The notes: generated by a model from the sequence alone, not told the origin. Counted from the stretch's first letter, positions 20,016-30,651 are shown. The stretch: 64,000 nt of DNA from Eubacterium sp. (GCA_016292095.1 JAEFAB010000022.1:1-64000); one strand, 5' to 3'. Translations and numbers: made by a program.

Positions 20016-21461
20016 TTATCCTAAGTTATTACGATACTGCGAAGGCGTAAGACCTGTAATGCTCTTAAATGTTTTCATAAAGTGCTTTTCATGGTCATAT
20101 CCTACGGCTCTCGAAATTTCATTAACCTTCATATCCGTTTCCGTTAAAAGTTTCTTTGCTTCACCAACACGGATATTCTTTAAGAAGTTTACGAAGTTTG
20201 TACCGGTATACTGCTTAAATGTAAAGGAGAACAGGGAATAGTTCATGGAAATATAGTTTGAAACTACTGCCATGTTCAAATCTGTTGCATAGTTTTCTTT
20301 AATGTACTCAATGGCCTTTTCCATTTTCTGACCGGTCTTATGTTCATCAACATCCGTTCCAATCAATTCATTAAAGTTCTTAATCCAGTCATTTACCACC
20401 AGCATATAATCATCGATGGTCTGGAAACTAAACATATCCAACAGTTCACGAACTTCGTTTTCTTTATTCTTTAAAGTATTCTTGTAAACTTTCATAGTCG
20501 TGGAAATAATAATATCCATCTGTTCTTCAAATTCATCAATCGAATACTTTCGTTCTTTTACACCTTCTACAAACAACTGCATCTGTGCCAACGCTTCATC
20601 CAACTTGTTGGAACAGATTAAGTTTGCAGTCTGCATCATAACTTTAACACCATACTGGAATTCAGCTTCCGGTTCTTTGTAAGTTGCTGCATCAATCACA
20701 TGGTTGCAGGTTTCAAAAGCTGTTTTTCTCATTTTTGCTGCTTCACAAAATGCCTGTTTTACATCCATAAAATTGAAGTACTTGCGACTAATTCCATAAT
20801 AAGAACCTTTCAATTTTTCAGCAACTTCCAGTTTATAGCGGTCATCGGCAATAATCATATTCATATAATTCTCGCCCTGAACATAATAATATTTTCCCGG
20901 AGAAGTTAAATCATCCGTATCATCCATACTTCCGAAACAGAAAACAACGAAATTGTTTACCGGCATATACGGATGCACGGCACAACAAATATTTTCCACT
21001 TCCACTTCCGTTACATTATCATAGAACAACATATACTGTAACTGCTGGATGGCAATTCGTTTTTTACGATTATACTCTGTTTCCGTGAAAGCAAGTTCCT
21101 TCTGGAATGTTTCCAGTGTTTTAGCGATCTTATTACGGTCTACCGGTTTCAAAATATAATCACGAACTCCGTTACGAAGCAGTTCAACCGCATATTCAAA
21201 ATCATCAAAACCGCTAATCGCCGCAATCAATGGTTTGTGATCCAGTTTCTGAACTTCATTTACCAAAGTCACCCCATCCATCTTCGGCATGCGAATGTCT
21301 GTAAACATCGCATCAATTTCACGTTCCTTTAATACTTTTAATGCCTCTTCCCCGTTCGGACATTCAATAATTTCTTCAATTTCCACACCGGAACGCTCAA
21401 TAATAGAACGAATTCCCTTTCTTATTAGTTTTTCATCCTCGACTAATAACAGTGTTCTCAT
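20016..21461 (-). CDS. Response regulator, AraC-type output (YesN-like)
   Basis: REC domain (LLVEDEKLIRKGI, FTDIRMPKMDG) and C-terminal AraC HTH (RVGEAKKLLTETDMKVNEISRAVGYDHEKHFMKTFKSITGLTPSQYR). Confidence 0.92.
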   Translation of the reverse strand: MRTLLLVEDEKLIRKGIRSIIERSGVEIEEIIECPNGEEALKVLKEREIDAMFTDIRMPKMDGVTLVNEVQKLDHKPLIAAISGFDDFEYAVELLRNGVRDYILKPVDRNKIAKTLETFQKELAFTETEYNRKKRIAIQQLQYMLFYDNVTEVEVENICCAVHPYMPVNNFVVFCFGSMDDTDDLTSPGKYYYVQGENYMNMIIADDRYKLEVAEKLKGSYYGISRKYFNFMDVKQAFCEAAKMRKTAFETCNHVIDAATYKEPEAEFQYGVKVMMQTANLICSNKLDEALAQMQLFVEGVKERKYSIDEFEEQMDIIISTTMKVYKNTLKNKENEVRELLDMFSFQTIDDYMLVVNDWIKNFNELIGTDVDEHKTGQKMEKAIEYIKENYATDLNMAVVSNYISMNYSLFSFTFKQYTGTNFVNFLKNIRVGEAKKLLTETDMKVNEISRAVGYDHEKHFMKTFKSITGLTPSQYRNNLG

Positions 21462-23242
21462 TCATCCTTCTCCTTCTCTTTTGGAATCTGAATTACAACT
21501 TTCGTATAGATTCCTTCTTTCGAATATATTTCAATGCCGTATTCCGGACCAAAATACATTTTAATACGCTGCATTACGTTATATAATGCACGACCATGAT
21601 CACTGTCCTCACTGACAGCATCCACAGAATTCAATCTGTTTCGAAGCATCTGAAGTGTTTCCTCCGTCATACCTACACCGGCATCGGAAACTTCGATACT
21701 GATTACATCTCCTTCTTCGTAAGCCTTAATATAAATATACGTATCTTCGGCAATGTTCTCGATTCCATGATAAACCGAATTCTCAACTAACGGCTGAAGG
21801 GACATTTTCGGAATTTTTAATTTCATATATTCCTGTGGAATGTTCAATGAAAGAAAGATTTCATAGTCAAAACGTAGATTTAAAAGATTCAAATAATTAC
21901 GAATATACTTAATCTCTTCTTTCAATTCTACCATACCTGAGCTCCATTTAACAGAATATCTGAACATTTCTCCCAGGGAAGTTACAGCATCGGAAATTTC
22001 ATAATCTTCTTTGATTTCCGCCAACATCTTAATGGTCTCCAAAACATTGTACATAAAATGAGCATTAATCTGGTTCTGCAACGCTTTAATTTCCGTATTC
22101 TTCATCAGAAGTTCATTCTCTACGGTTTCCTTATTCAGTTTTTCCAAAGAAAGAATCATGTCGTTAATCTGGTGTGCCATCTCAGAGATTTCATCATCGC
22201 CTTCATCCGGCAGCATAATATGTTCCCCGTTTTTGATTCGGTTAACTGATGAAGTCAATGTATCAAATCGTTTAAAAATATGAGAAATCAAAAAGATAAC
22301 CAGACCGGAAAATACGATCATGGAAATAATTACGACCAGAATATAAGGAATCTGGCTTCGATAATAGGAATTTACCACATCTCCTGTTCTGGAAATATGG
22401 ACATAGGTTCCTTTCAGGGATGGAATTTCCAAAGTGGAAACAATCGCGTCCTCTCCCATAAATGATAAATAATCCGATTGATTTTTCTGTTTCAGAAATT
22501 CTAAAATCTCATCAATATTCTTATTTAACAAGGCGCTGTTTTCATCGGAACAAATAATCTTATTCTCATCGTCCACAAAGAAGTTCCATTCTCCGTAATT
22601 ACTCTTGTAAAAGTTCGGAATTAAATTTTCAATATCCGTAGACACTTCTAAGACAGCCAGTAAATGGTCATGGTCGTCCAGAATGTTTTTAATTAACCCT
22701 GCCAGTTTTGTCGACTGGTTTGTTCTTTCCGGAAAAGCGCTGTCGTAATAGTTTAACTCCCAAGACTCTTCCTCATACTTTCCGTACCATTCCATATTTT
22801 TCAGACGATCAATGGAATAGAAACAAGGTTTCTTTTCCGTTACATGCGCATTGACAAACAAACGAATCTGGTACAGATATGGATTTAAATTTGTCATATT
22901 ATCGATATAGGCAAGTTCCGTATTATAAAAGTCGATTTTATCCACTGTACTCAGGTCTTCTCCCGACTTTACCTGCTTCATATATCCAATTAAAGAGACA
23001 TTTTGAGATACCATCTGCTTCGCAAGGTTACAGACTTCTTCGACGCTGTTTACATCGGACTTTACCTGATTAATGAAGGCACGTTCTTCAATCAGCGCAT
23101 TATCTTTAGCGTTTCGCGTCATGTTTACAAACATTACAATAGTCCAAAGCAATGCACAGAACAGCATGGTGGAAACAATCAGCATAATCACTTTCTGACC
23201 TAACGAAAGATAGCCTCGTTTATGTTTTTGATTTTTTTTCAT
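21458..23242 (-). CDS. Sensor histidine kinase, YesM/LytS type
   Basis: Two TMs, HAMP-like region, ALQNQINAHFMYNVLETIKMLAEI (His_kinase), LQPLVENSVYHGIE, GVGMTEETL. Confidence 0.92.
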   Translation of the reverse strand: MKKNQKHKRGYLSLGQKVIMLIVSTMLFCALLWTIVMFVNMTRNAKDNALIEERAFINQVKSDVNSVEEVCNLAKQMVSQNVSLIGYMKQVKSGEDLSTVDKIDFYNTELAYIDNMTNLNPYLYQIRLFVNAHVTEKKPCFYSIDRLKNMEWYGKYEEESWELNYYDSAFPERTNQSTKLAGLIKNILDDHDHLLAVLEVSTDIENLIPNFYKSNYGEWNFFVDDENKIICSDENSALLNKNIDEILEFLKQKNQSDYLSFMGEDAIVSTLEIPSLKGTYVHISRTGDVVNSYYRSQIPYILVVIISMIVFSGLVIFLISHIFKRFDTLTSSVNRIKNGEHIMLPDEGDDEISEMAHQINDMILSLEKLNKETVENELLMKNTEIKALQNQINAHFMYNVLETIKMLAEIKEDYEISDAVTSLGEMFRYSVKWSSGMVELKEEIKYIRNYLNLLNLRFDYEIFLSLNIPQEYMKLKIPKMSLQPLVENSVYHGIENIAEDTYIYIKAYEEGDVISIEVSDAGVGMTEETLQMLRNRLNSVDAVSEDSDHGRALYNVMQRIKMYFGPEYGIEIYSKEGIYTKVVIQIPKEKEKDE

Positions 23243-23244
23243 TC

Positions 23245-24846
23245 TTAATCTAACCCTAATTTTTCAATATTTTCATTCATTTTATTTGTTAAGGCATCCA
23301 ACACTTTATCGTATCCCATCGCGTAACGAGCCTTTTTAAAGTCTGCAAAAATTTCGTCAAATTCTTTATCGCTCTTTGCAAAGAGAAGCTTTGGAAGAGT
23401 TTCTCCCCATAACGCATCTGCCTTTGCTTTTATCTGTCCTTCTTCCGAATCCTGGTCGAAGGTAATGGTATACTGACCATTATAAACCACATACGGATAA
23501 GTCCATTGTTTCAACTGTGTAGTTGGATCGTTTTCATCATCGCCCAGCCACTGTTTCGCCAAAACATCATTTTGGAACATCCAGTAACAGGAGTCTGCTC
23601 CATACAACTCATCAAACTTTGCACGGTCTGAATTCAATAACTCCAACACATCCTTATGGAACCGTGGAACTCCGTCTTTGTCGTAATCCCAGGTTTTTCC
23701 TTCTACACCCAGCCAGGTCATCTTCTGACCTTCTTCACTGATTAAGTAAGAAATTAATTTAATGGCCGCTTCCGGATGCTCACAATTTTTAGAAACCAAA
23801 GTTACCGTCCATCCGTTAATTCCGGTTCCCGGTAATGTGTAATCATCGCCCTTTAAATTTTTCGGACCATCCACAGCAATATAAATGCTTTCCGGATGTT
23901 TGCTATATAATTCTTTTTGCTGATCTGCCATATCGGTATACTGGTAAATCATGCAGAAATACTGACCGTTGGCGATTTTTTCCGACATCTGAGTTCTGGT
24001 ATCAATAAATATTTCATCTTTCAAAAGCCCTTTATTTCCAAGTTTTCTAAAGGCCTTTAACCATGCAATCAGGTCCGGCGACAAATTACGGTCAAGAGCT
24101 CTGCCGTTTTCATCCATATACGGGATTGCGAGGAAATTCATCAGGTAATTATCAAAAGAATCACATCCGATGTCTCCGAATTCCGTTGAACCCACAGGAA
24201 TTAAATCTTTTCCGTTTACTGTTGGGAACATTTCAGCTGCTTTCTCCACAGCTGCAACAAATCCTTCCGGTGTAGTCATATCCGGAGAACCAATCGCTTC
24301 ATAAATATCCTTTCGCACCATAAACGTCTGATTGGACGGAAGGTTATCATACTGTTCGTAGTCAGACGGCGACCAGGCTGAATTTGGATACTGATATAAA
24401 TGCTGATCCTCGGAAGTATACCAACGAACAACCTGATCATTGGCCACATCATAAAAGTATGGATCATATTGATCGGCAAGTTCGTCTAATGCATAAACAT
24501 CACCTTCGCTAATCATCTGACTGATTTCCGGTTCCCACCATCCCAGAGTAATCAAATCCGGAAGGCTTTCCGAAGATATCATGGAATCCAGTTTTTCATT
24601 GGGATCACCGGTAGGAACAACAAAGTTGATATTGCATCCGGTCTTTTTCGTAATCTCTTTGGAAACCATATTGTTTCCCCATCCGGAATTAAACCATGAA
24701 AAATTGATATACCAGGACAAATCCACATTTTCAACCGTTTTTTTTGTTTCCTCCGTTTTCTTTTTAACAGCCCCCTTACTTCCACAAGCAGTGACACCAA
24801 GCGCCGTAGCTATGAGAAGAAATAGTACATAAAACTGCTTTTTCAC
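23245..24846 (-). CDS. Extracellular solute-binding lipoprotein (LplA-like)
   Basis: Lipobox LGVTACGSK; SBP type-1 fold features; GTG start at 24846 preferred over the 24894 ORF start that overlaps rng. Confidence 0.85.
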   Translation of the reverse strand: MKKQFYVLFLLIATALGVTACGSKGAVKKKTEETKKTVENVDLSWYINFSWFNSGWGNNMVSKEITKKTGCNINFVVPTGDPNEKLDSMISSESLPDLITLGWWEPEISQMISEGDVYALDELADQYDPYFYDVANDQVVRWYTSEDQHLYQYPNSAWSPSDYEQYDNLPSNQTFMVRKDIYEAIGSPDMTTPEGFVAAVEKAAEMFPTVNGKDLIPVGSTEFGDIGCDSFDNYLMNFLAIPYMDENGRALDRNLSPDLIAWLKAFRKLGNKGLLKDEIFIDTRTQMSEKIANGQYFCMIYQYTDMADQQKELYSKHPESIYIAVDGPKNLKGDDYTLPGTGINGWTVTLVSKNCEHPEAAIKLISYLISEEGQKMTWLGVEGKTWDYDKDGVPRFHKDVLELLNSDRAKFDELYGADSCYWMFQNDVLAKQWLGDDENDPTTQLKQWTYPYVVYNGQYTITFDQDSEEGQIKAKADALWGETLPKLLFAKSDKEFDEIFADFKKARYAMGYDKVLDALTNKMNENIEKLGLD

Positions 24847-24880
24847 TGTTTCATTTCTCCTTCCTCGTTGTGAAATGCAC

Positions 24881-25996
24881 TTAAAGAATTTCATGAAACG
24901 GCTTATCTTTTTTCTTTCTGGACATTTCCATTAATCCCAGTTTCGTAAATCCGTAAGCCTTTGCATAAACGCTCTGTTTCAAGAGAATTTCATTCAATTC
25001 TTTTTCAATCTCTTCTTTTCGTTGACTGTTTTTCATATTAATAAAATCAATTAAAATAATACCCGACAGATTTCTGAGTTCTATTTGCTCGGCAATCTTA
25101 TGCATTGCCTCCCGATTAATTTCAAAAATCACATCTTCTTTATTCCCTTTGATTTCAGCTTTCCCCGAATTCACATCTATCACTGTTAAAGCTTCTGTAT
25201 AATCAATTACCAGATACGCGCCGGAACGGAGCCAGACTTTATTGCTCAAACATTCCTCCACTGTTTTATCCAGTCGGTATAAATTACACAGGCTTACTTT
25301 TCCTGTTTCAAACAAACGAAAAGGAATCTTTTCCTTTCCTAAAAGATGGGCGATTTCCTGCCTGTCGGTGATAATTTCCACAGCATCCATTTCAGCATAT
25401 TTCTTAGCAGTCTCAACAATTTTATTCTGTGAAAGCAGAATTTCCTTTGGTTTTGCATAGGTAAATTTTCTTTGAATATCCTGCCACTGTGCAATCAGCC
25501 TTTCCGCCTCACTACAAATTTCCTCTTTTGTCATGAATTCACTTTGGGTTCTCAAAATAAATCCATATTCCGAATTTCTATATGGTTCCATCATCTGCTT
25601 TAATGCATTTCGTTTCGTAACATCCTGAATCTTTTTAGAGATGGAAACCGCATGATTTCCAACCGTTAATACCAAAGCATTCCCTGTCAGAGAAATATTG
25701 GTTGTCAAACCGTAATCTTTGGTTTTAATGGCATCATATTCTACCTGAACCAGTACTTTGTCACCGCATTTTAACGGTTCTTCGCATTTCTTGGTAGACA
25801 AAAATCCTTTTTGGCTTCCGATGGAAACAAAAGCCGCATCAATATTTTTAACCAGGTCGGAAACAAGGCCACAGTAGATATTTCCAACGATATTGTCCGT
25901 TGCCATATCAGCAATTCTCTGAACCTTTCCATCAACCAGATAAAAGCCAAGCATATGTTTCTGATAAAAATCCGATATAATGAATTTGTTTCCCAT
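24881..25996 (-). CDS. rng: Ribonuclease E/G family protein
   Basis: S1-like N-term; GAYLVIDYTEALTVIDVNSGK; IILIDFINMKNSQ. Confidence 0.92.
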   Translation of the reverse strand: MGNKFIISDFYQKHMLGFYLVDGKVQRIADMATDNIVGNIYCGLVSDLVKNIDAAFVSIGSQKGFLSTKKCEEPLKCGDKVLVQVEYDAIKTKDYGLTTNISLTGNALVLTVGNHAVSISKKIQDVTKRNALKQMMEPYRNSEYGFILRTQSEFMTKEEICSEAERLIAQWQDIQRKFTYAKPKEILLSQNKIVETAKKYAEMDAVEIITDRQEIAHLLGKEKIPFRLFETGKVSLCNLYRLDKTVEECLSNKVWLRSGAYLVIDYTEALTVIDVNSGKAEIKGNKEDVIFEINREAMHKIAEQIELRNLSGIILIDFINMKNSQRKEEIEKELNEILLKQSVYAKAYGFTKLGLMEMSRKKKDKPFHEIL

Positions 25997-26021
25997 AAAT
26001 GAACCTCATTTCATACTTCTG

Positions 26022-26690
26022 CTATTCAATATCCGCCCCAACGGCATCCAACGAAATCAATTGATCATCTTCCAAACAATACATATCCAGTCGCTCATAT
26101 AAAATATTTAACGGAGCTTCTTCCTTCAAATATTCAAACAAACTCTTCACCACCAGATCCGGCTTTAAGTTTGCTGCACTCCCCTGAGCCACTTTCATGA
26201 ATACACCCTCGTCCTGCACGTCCATTTCATAAATCATAGGACGAATATCAACCATTTTTTCACTCTTTTTGGTCTTCTTCAAAACAAAGATTTCTTCCTG
26301 TGCCATAAACTGTCGGATTTTTTCTTCCGGTAAATCCAGATGAACCAGATAATCCGCTGCGGCAACAATGGACATACAGTTTTTTGCCCCTTCCGGCAAT
26401 TCTTTAAAACTTAAAATCTCAATGCCATCCACATTCTGAGCATTTAAATCCTGAAGCATTTCCTTAGTCGATTTAGATGAGTAAACTTCCAAATCATAAT
26501 ATTCCCCTTTGCTTAACAACCCTACACTCAGAGGTGCCGCAAAAGACATTTTCTGATGCGGTGAAAATCCTTCGGAATAAACCACATCTACATTCGCTCT
26601 ACGATGTACTTTTTGAAAATATCGAACCATATCCAAATGACCGATAAACTTCATCATTCCCTGTTTGGAAAAGCGCACTCTAATTTTCAT
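26022..26690 (-). CDS. TIGR03936/DUF2344 family protein
   Basis: MKIRVRFSKQGMMKFIGHLDMVRYFQKVHRRANVDVVYSEGFSPHQKMSFAAPLSVGL; adjacent to TIGR03960 radical SAM. Confidence 0.92.
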   Translation of the reverse strand: MKIRVRFSKQGMMKFIGHLDMVRYFQKVHRRANVDVVYSEGFSPHQKMSFAAPLSVGLLSKGEYYDLEVYSSKSTKEMLQDLNAQNVDGIEILSFKELPEGAKNCMSIVAAADYLVHLDLPEEKIRQFMAQEEIFVLKKTKKSEKMVDIRPMIYEMDVQDEGVFMKVAQGSAANLKPDLVVKSLFEYLKEEAPLNILYERLDMYCLEDDQLISLDAVGADIE

Positions 26691-28551
26691 AACAGATTCC
26701 TCCTCCAAAACCGGCAGCACCGCAACCGGAACATTTCATTCGACAGTTTGGTGTAACCTTTTCTTCTAACGCATTATGCCATTCACGAAGAAGGAATTTC
26801 TTTGTAACTCCGATATCAATAAAATCCCACGGAAGGAATTCGTCTTCCTCGCGTGCTCTTGTCACATAGAAATCAACATCTACATTATTGACCTGAATCG
26901 CTTCTTCCCACAACGCCTGATCGTGAAATTCTGACCACGCATCGTAAATTCCGCCGTGTTCATAAATATATAAAATCAAATCACAAAGACGACGGTCACC
27001 TCTGGCAAGCAAACCTTCCAACACACTAATGTCGGATTCATGCCAGTTATACTTAATACTCTTTTGATTGAGTAATGTTTTTCGTTTATCATTTACCCGT
27101 TTTGCTTTCTCAAGAAATGTTTCTGCAGTACACATTGGTGCCCACTGGAACGGTGTAAACGGTTTCGGAACAAAGAAAGATGTGCTGGCAGTAATCTGAC
27201 ATTTTCCGTTTCTCTTTTCCTTTGGAACTGTATCATAATAGAGTTCTGCGATTTTTTCGCACAAATCCATAATGCCATCAACGTCTTCTTCTGTTTCATT
27301 TGGTTGCCCCAGCATGAAATAAAACTTCACTTTATTCCAGCCGCCCTTAAAGGCCTGCTCACAACCGTTTAAAATATTTTCTTCCGTCAATCCTTTATTA
27401 ATGACATTTCTCATTCTCTGGGTTCCCGCCTCCGGTGCAAAGGTAATGGAACTTTTCTTTACATCCTGTACTTTGCTCATAACATCCAAAGAGAACGCAT
27501 CAATACGAAGGGATGGTAACGAAATATTAATCTTTTTCTTCTTACATTCTTCCAAAAGGAAGTCCATCAATTCATTCAGCTGAGAATAGTCACTGGTACT
27601 TAAGGAACTCAGTGATATTTCCTCATGTCCTGTTGCCTGAAGCATAGTCTTAGCCAAATATTTCAAGCGATTCAGACTTTTTTCACGAAGTGGTTTATAT
27701 ACGGAACCTGCTTGACAAAAACGACATTCTCGAATACATCCGCGTTGTATTTCCAGCACACAACGGTCCTGTGTCACCTTAATAAAAGGAACCAACGGTT
27801 TTTCCGGATAAGAAACAGATTCAAAATCAAGAACAATCTGTTTTTTCACCGAATCTCTTGCATGTTCATTCAACTTTTTCATTTCCTGAATTGTACCGTC
27901 TTCTTTGTAGGAAACTTCATAAAACTGTGGTACATAAATACATTCGATTTGGGCAGCCATTTCTAAAAAGTCCTGACGACTTCCGCCCTTTTTCTGATTT
28001 TCCTTGTACAGGTCAATCAGCTGGTCGTAAGCAGTTTCCCCTTCGCCAATGTAGAATAAATCAAAGAAATCTGCAATCGGCTCCGGATTATAGGTACACG
28101 GACCACCTCCGATTACAATCGGATCCTCTTCGCCACGTTCTGTAGCCTTCAAAGGAATTCCTGACAAATCCAAAATCTGTAAAATATTGGTGTAACACAT
28201 TTCGTATTGCAAAGTAATACCCAGAAAATCAAATTGTTTAATTGGTTCCTGGGACTCAATCGCAAATAACGGAATATTCTTTTCTCTTAAAATTTTATCT
28301 AAATCCACCCATGGGGAATAAACACGTTCACAATAAACGTCTTCTCTTTTATTCAGCATATCATAGATAATCTGAATCCCCAGATGAGACATCCCGATTT
28401 CATAAACATCCGGGAAGCACATGGCAAAACGCACATCCACTTCTTTCGGATTTTTTACTACCATGTTTACTTCATTTCCAATGTATCTGGCAGGCTTTTC
28501 AATTTGCAATAATATCTCATCCGACAAGGCAAGTTTTCTTTCGATTTTCAT
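26680..28551 (-). CDS. TIGR03960 family B12-binding-like radical SAM protein
   Basis: ERGCIRECRFCQAGSVYKPLREKS radical-SAM CxxxCxxC; N-terminal PARYIGNEVNMVVK. Confidence 0.93.
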   Translation of the reverse strand: MKIERKLALSDEILLQIEKPARYIGNEVNMVVKNPKEVDVRFAMCFPDVYEIGMSHLGIQIIYDMLNKREDVYCERVYSPWVDLDKILREKNIPLFAIESQEPIKQFDFLGITLQYEMCYTNILQILDLSGIPLKATERGEEDPIVIGGGPCTYNPEPIADFFDLFYIGEGETAYDQLIDLYKENQKKGGSRQDFLEMAAQIECIYVPQFYEVSYKEDGTIQEMKKLNEHARDSVKKQIVLDFESVSYPEKPLVPFIKVTQDRCVLEIQRGCIRECRFCQAGSVYKPLREKSLNRLKYLAKTMLQATGHEEISLSSLSTSDYSQLNELMDFLLEECKKKKINISLPSLRIDAFSLDVMSKVQDVKKSSITFAPEAGTQRMRNVINKGLTEENILNGCEQAFKGGWNKVKFYFMLGQPNETEEDVDGIMDLCEKIAELYYDTVPKEKRNGKCQITASTSFFVPKPFTPFQWAPMCTAETFLEKAKRVNDKRKTLLNQKSIKYNWHESDISVLEGLLARGDRRLCDLILYIYEHGGIYDAWSEFHDQALWEEAIQVNNVDVDFYVTRAREEDEFLPWDFIDIGVTKKFLLREWHNALEEKVTPNCRMKCSGCGAAGFGGGICYEN

Positions 28552-28646
28552 ATCTATTTTCCTTAATTTTTAATTTGTGATATAATTTTAGACATACACA
28601 ATAATAATACTATAATAGAACGATTTTTACAATCAATATGGAGTAA

Positions 28647-29339
28647 ATGATGTTTAAATATGATACACATGTTCATACCGCTGATGTCAGTGGTTGTGCT
28701 TCTGCTTCCGGCGTCTTTCAGGCAGTAGCTTTCAAAGAAGCCGGATACGACGGAATCATCATAACAAACCACTTTTTCCGTGGAAAAACCTGTCTTGTAC
28801 CCCACAATCTTCCTTGGGCCGAACGGGTAAATCTTTTCTGCGAAGGCTACGAAAAAACAAAAAAATGCGGTGATGAAATCGGGTTAAAAGTATTCTTCGG
28901 TTGGGAAGAAACATATGATGGTCAAGATTTTTTGATTTATGGATTAGATAAAGAATGGTTGTTAAGACATCCGGAAATGGAACATTGGACTTTGGAACAA
29001 CAATTTCATGAGATAAACAAATACGGCGGAATGGTGATTCACGCCCATCCGTTTCGGGATCGTCCATATATTCCGAAGATTCGTCTTTTCCCTAAACTGG
29101 TTCACGGTGTAGAAGTTTTCAACGCCGGAAATTACGAATCAGAAAACCGAAAGGCATACATGTACGCGAAAGAATACGACCTTCCAATCACCGGTGGTTC
29201 CGACAATCACCATCACGATATTGTGTTTACCGGAATTGAAACGGAAAAACCCCTCAATTCCATTCATGATTATATCCGATTAATCCGAAACAACGAACCA
29301 AAACGCATTCTTTATCCGGAAGATGAAGAAATTGTATAA
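28647..29339 (+). CDS. PHP-domain metal-dependent phosphoesterase
   Basis: YDTHVHTADVSGCASAS, IITNHF, MVIHAHPFRD, GSDNHHHD. Confidence 0.85.
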   Translation: MMFKYDTHVHTADVSGCASASGVFQAVAFKEAGYDGIIITNHFFRGKTCLVPHNLPWAERVNLFCEGYEKTKKCGDEIGLKVFFGWEETYDGQDFLIYGLDKEWLLRHPEMEHWTLEQQFHEINKYGGMVIHAHPFRDRPYIPKIRLFPKLVHGVEVFNAGNYESENRKAYMYAKEYDLPITGGSDNHHHDIVFTGIETEKPLNSIHDYIRLIRNNEPKRILYPEDEEIV

Positions 29340-29342
29340 TAA

Positions 29343-29374
29343 AACCCCTGTATTAGCTTTTCTAATACAGGGGT
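29343..29374. terminator. Bidirectional terminator between convergent PHP and hisIE genes
   Basis: ACCCCTGTATTAG-cttt-CTAATACAGGGGT. Confidence 0.8.
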
Positions 29375-29379
29375 TCGTT

Positions 29380-30651
29380 TTATCTTCTTGATAATTCTTT
29401 AATAATTTCTTTCCAGCTGACACCTTTCTCTGCCATCAATACCATGACATGATACAGGAAGTCGGAAATTTCATATTTGATTTCCTGAGGGTCCGGATTT
29501 TTCGCTGCAATAACAATTTCCGTCGCTTCTTCTCCTACCTTCTTCAAAATCTTATCGATTCCCTTATCAAACAGATAGTTTGTGTAAGAACCTTCCTTTG
29601 GATGTTCCTTACGATCAAGGATTACGTTGTAGACATCTTCAAAAACCTTCATTGGGTTTGAATCATCATAATCTTTCTTAACCACTTCGTTAAAGAAACA
29701 GGTTTCAGCACCGGTGTGACAAGGCACTCCAATCTGGTGAACTTTTGCAAGGATTGTATCCAAATCACAATCTGCAGAAATTTCCTTCACATACTGATAG
29801 TGACTGGATGTTTCACCCTTTACCCAGATTTCATCTCTGCTTCTGCTGTAATAAGTCATTTTTCCGGTCTGAATGGTAAGATTGTATGCATCTTCATTCA
29901 TATAAGCAAGCATCAATACTTCGTTTGTCTTATAATCCTGAACGACAACCGGAACCATACCGTCTGCGTTGGTTTTTAACTCTGAAAACTGAATTTTAGG
30001 AACAAAAACGTTCGTTGATACACCATTCTTGTATAATTCGTTTTTAATTCCCAAATAATCATAATTTTCGTCCATAACAACTTCGGAAATGCCGTAAACC
30101 TTTTCACCGATTCCCATTTCCACATATTCTGCCGGTTCAATTCCTGCATTGTAAGAAGCAACACGGATTCCCTGACCAAAGCACTGACGTGCACAGTTAT
30201 CGGCAATCACTAAGGATGCTCCGTCATATTTTAACTGCTTGATTTTTGAAAAATCAAAATCTTCATGAACAAAAACAGCAATCTTATCGCTTCCGAAACG
30301 TTCAGACGCTTCTTTCAACAGTTCCAGATTGCTTTCCTTGGATGTATCAAGAAAACTCTTCTTTGCACCGCTGTACAAATACTTCTTTACATCTTCCAGA
30401 CGCTTTACATTTCCACCAACGATTGTCGGAATATCTGCTTCATCGGAAATCTTAATCATTGTGCTGATATTTTTTTCGTGTTCTTCATCCGTTTCCGATA
30501 AATCGAAAATTAATAATTCATCTGCACCAAGGTTATTTAAATAAACAGCCTGTGCTACTGAATCTCCGTTTCCGATTTTTTCTTTTGTATCTTTATCAAC
30601 CATCTCACCATTGAACAAATAGATGGATGGCATTAATCTGAATTTAGCCAT
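29380..30651 (-). CDS. hisIE: Degenerate HisF/HisA-like TIM-barrel domain fused to HisI (phosphoribosyl-AMP cyclohydrolase) and HisE (phosphoribosyl-ATP pyrophosphatase)
   Basis: N-term GDSVAQAVYLNNLGADELLIFDL...IPTIVGGNVKRLEDVKKYLYSGAKK (HisF-like); HisI MTYYSRSRDEIWVKGETS; HisE KKVGEEATEIVIAAKN. Confidence 0.93.
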   Translation of the reverse strand: MAKFRLMPSIYLFNGEMVDKDTKEKIGNGDSVAQAVYLNNLGADELLIFDLSETDEEHEKNISTMIKISDEADIPTIVGGNVKRLEDVKKYLYSGAKKSFLDTSKESNLELLKEASERFGSDKIAVFVHEDFDFSKIKQLKYDGASLVIADNCARQCFGQGIRVASYNAGIEPAEYVEMGIGEKVYGISEVVMDENYDYLGIKNELYKNGVSTNVFVPKIQFSELKTNADGMVPVVVQDYKTNEVLMLAYMNEDAYNLTIQTGKMTYYSRSRDEIWVKGETSSHYQYVKEISADCDLDTILAKVHQIGVPCHTGAETCFFNEVVKKDYDDSNPMKVFEDVYNVILDRKEHPKEGSYTNYLFDKGIDKILKKVGEEATEIVIAAKNPDPQEIKYEISDFLYHVMVLMAEKGVSWKEIIKELSRR

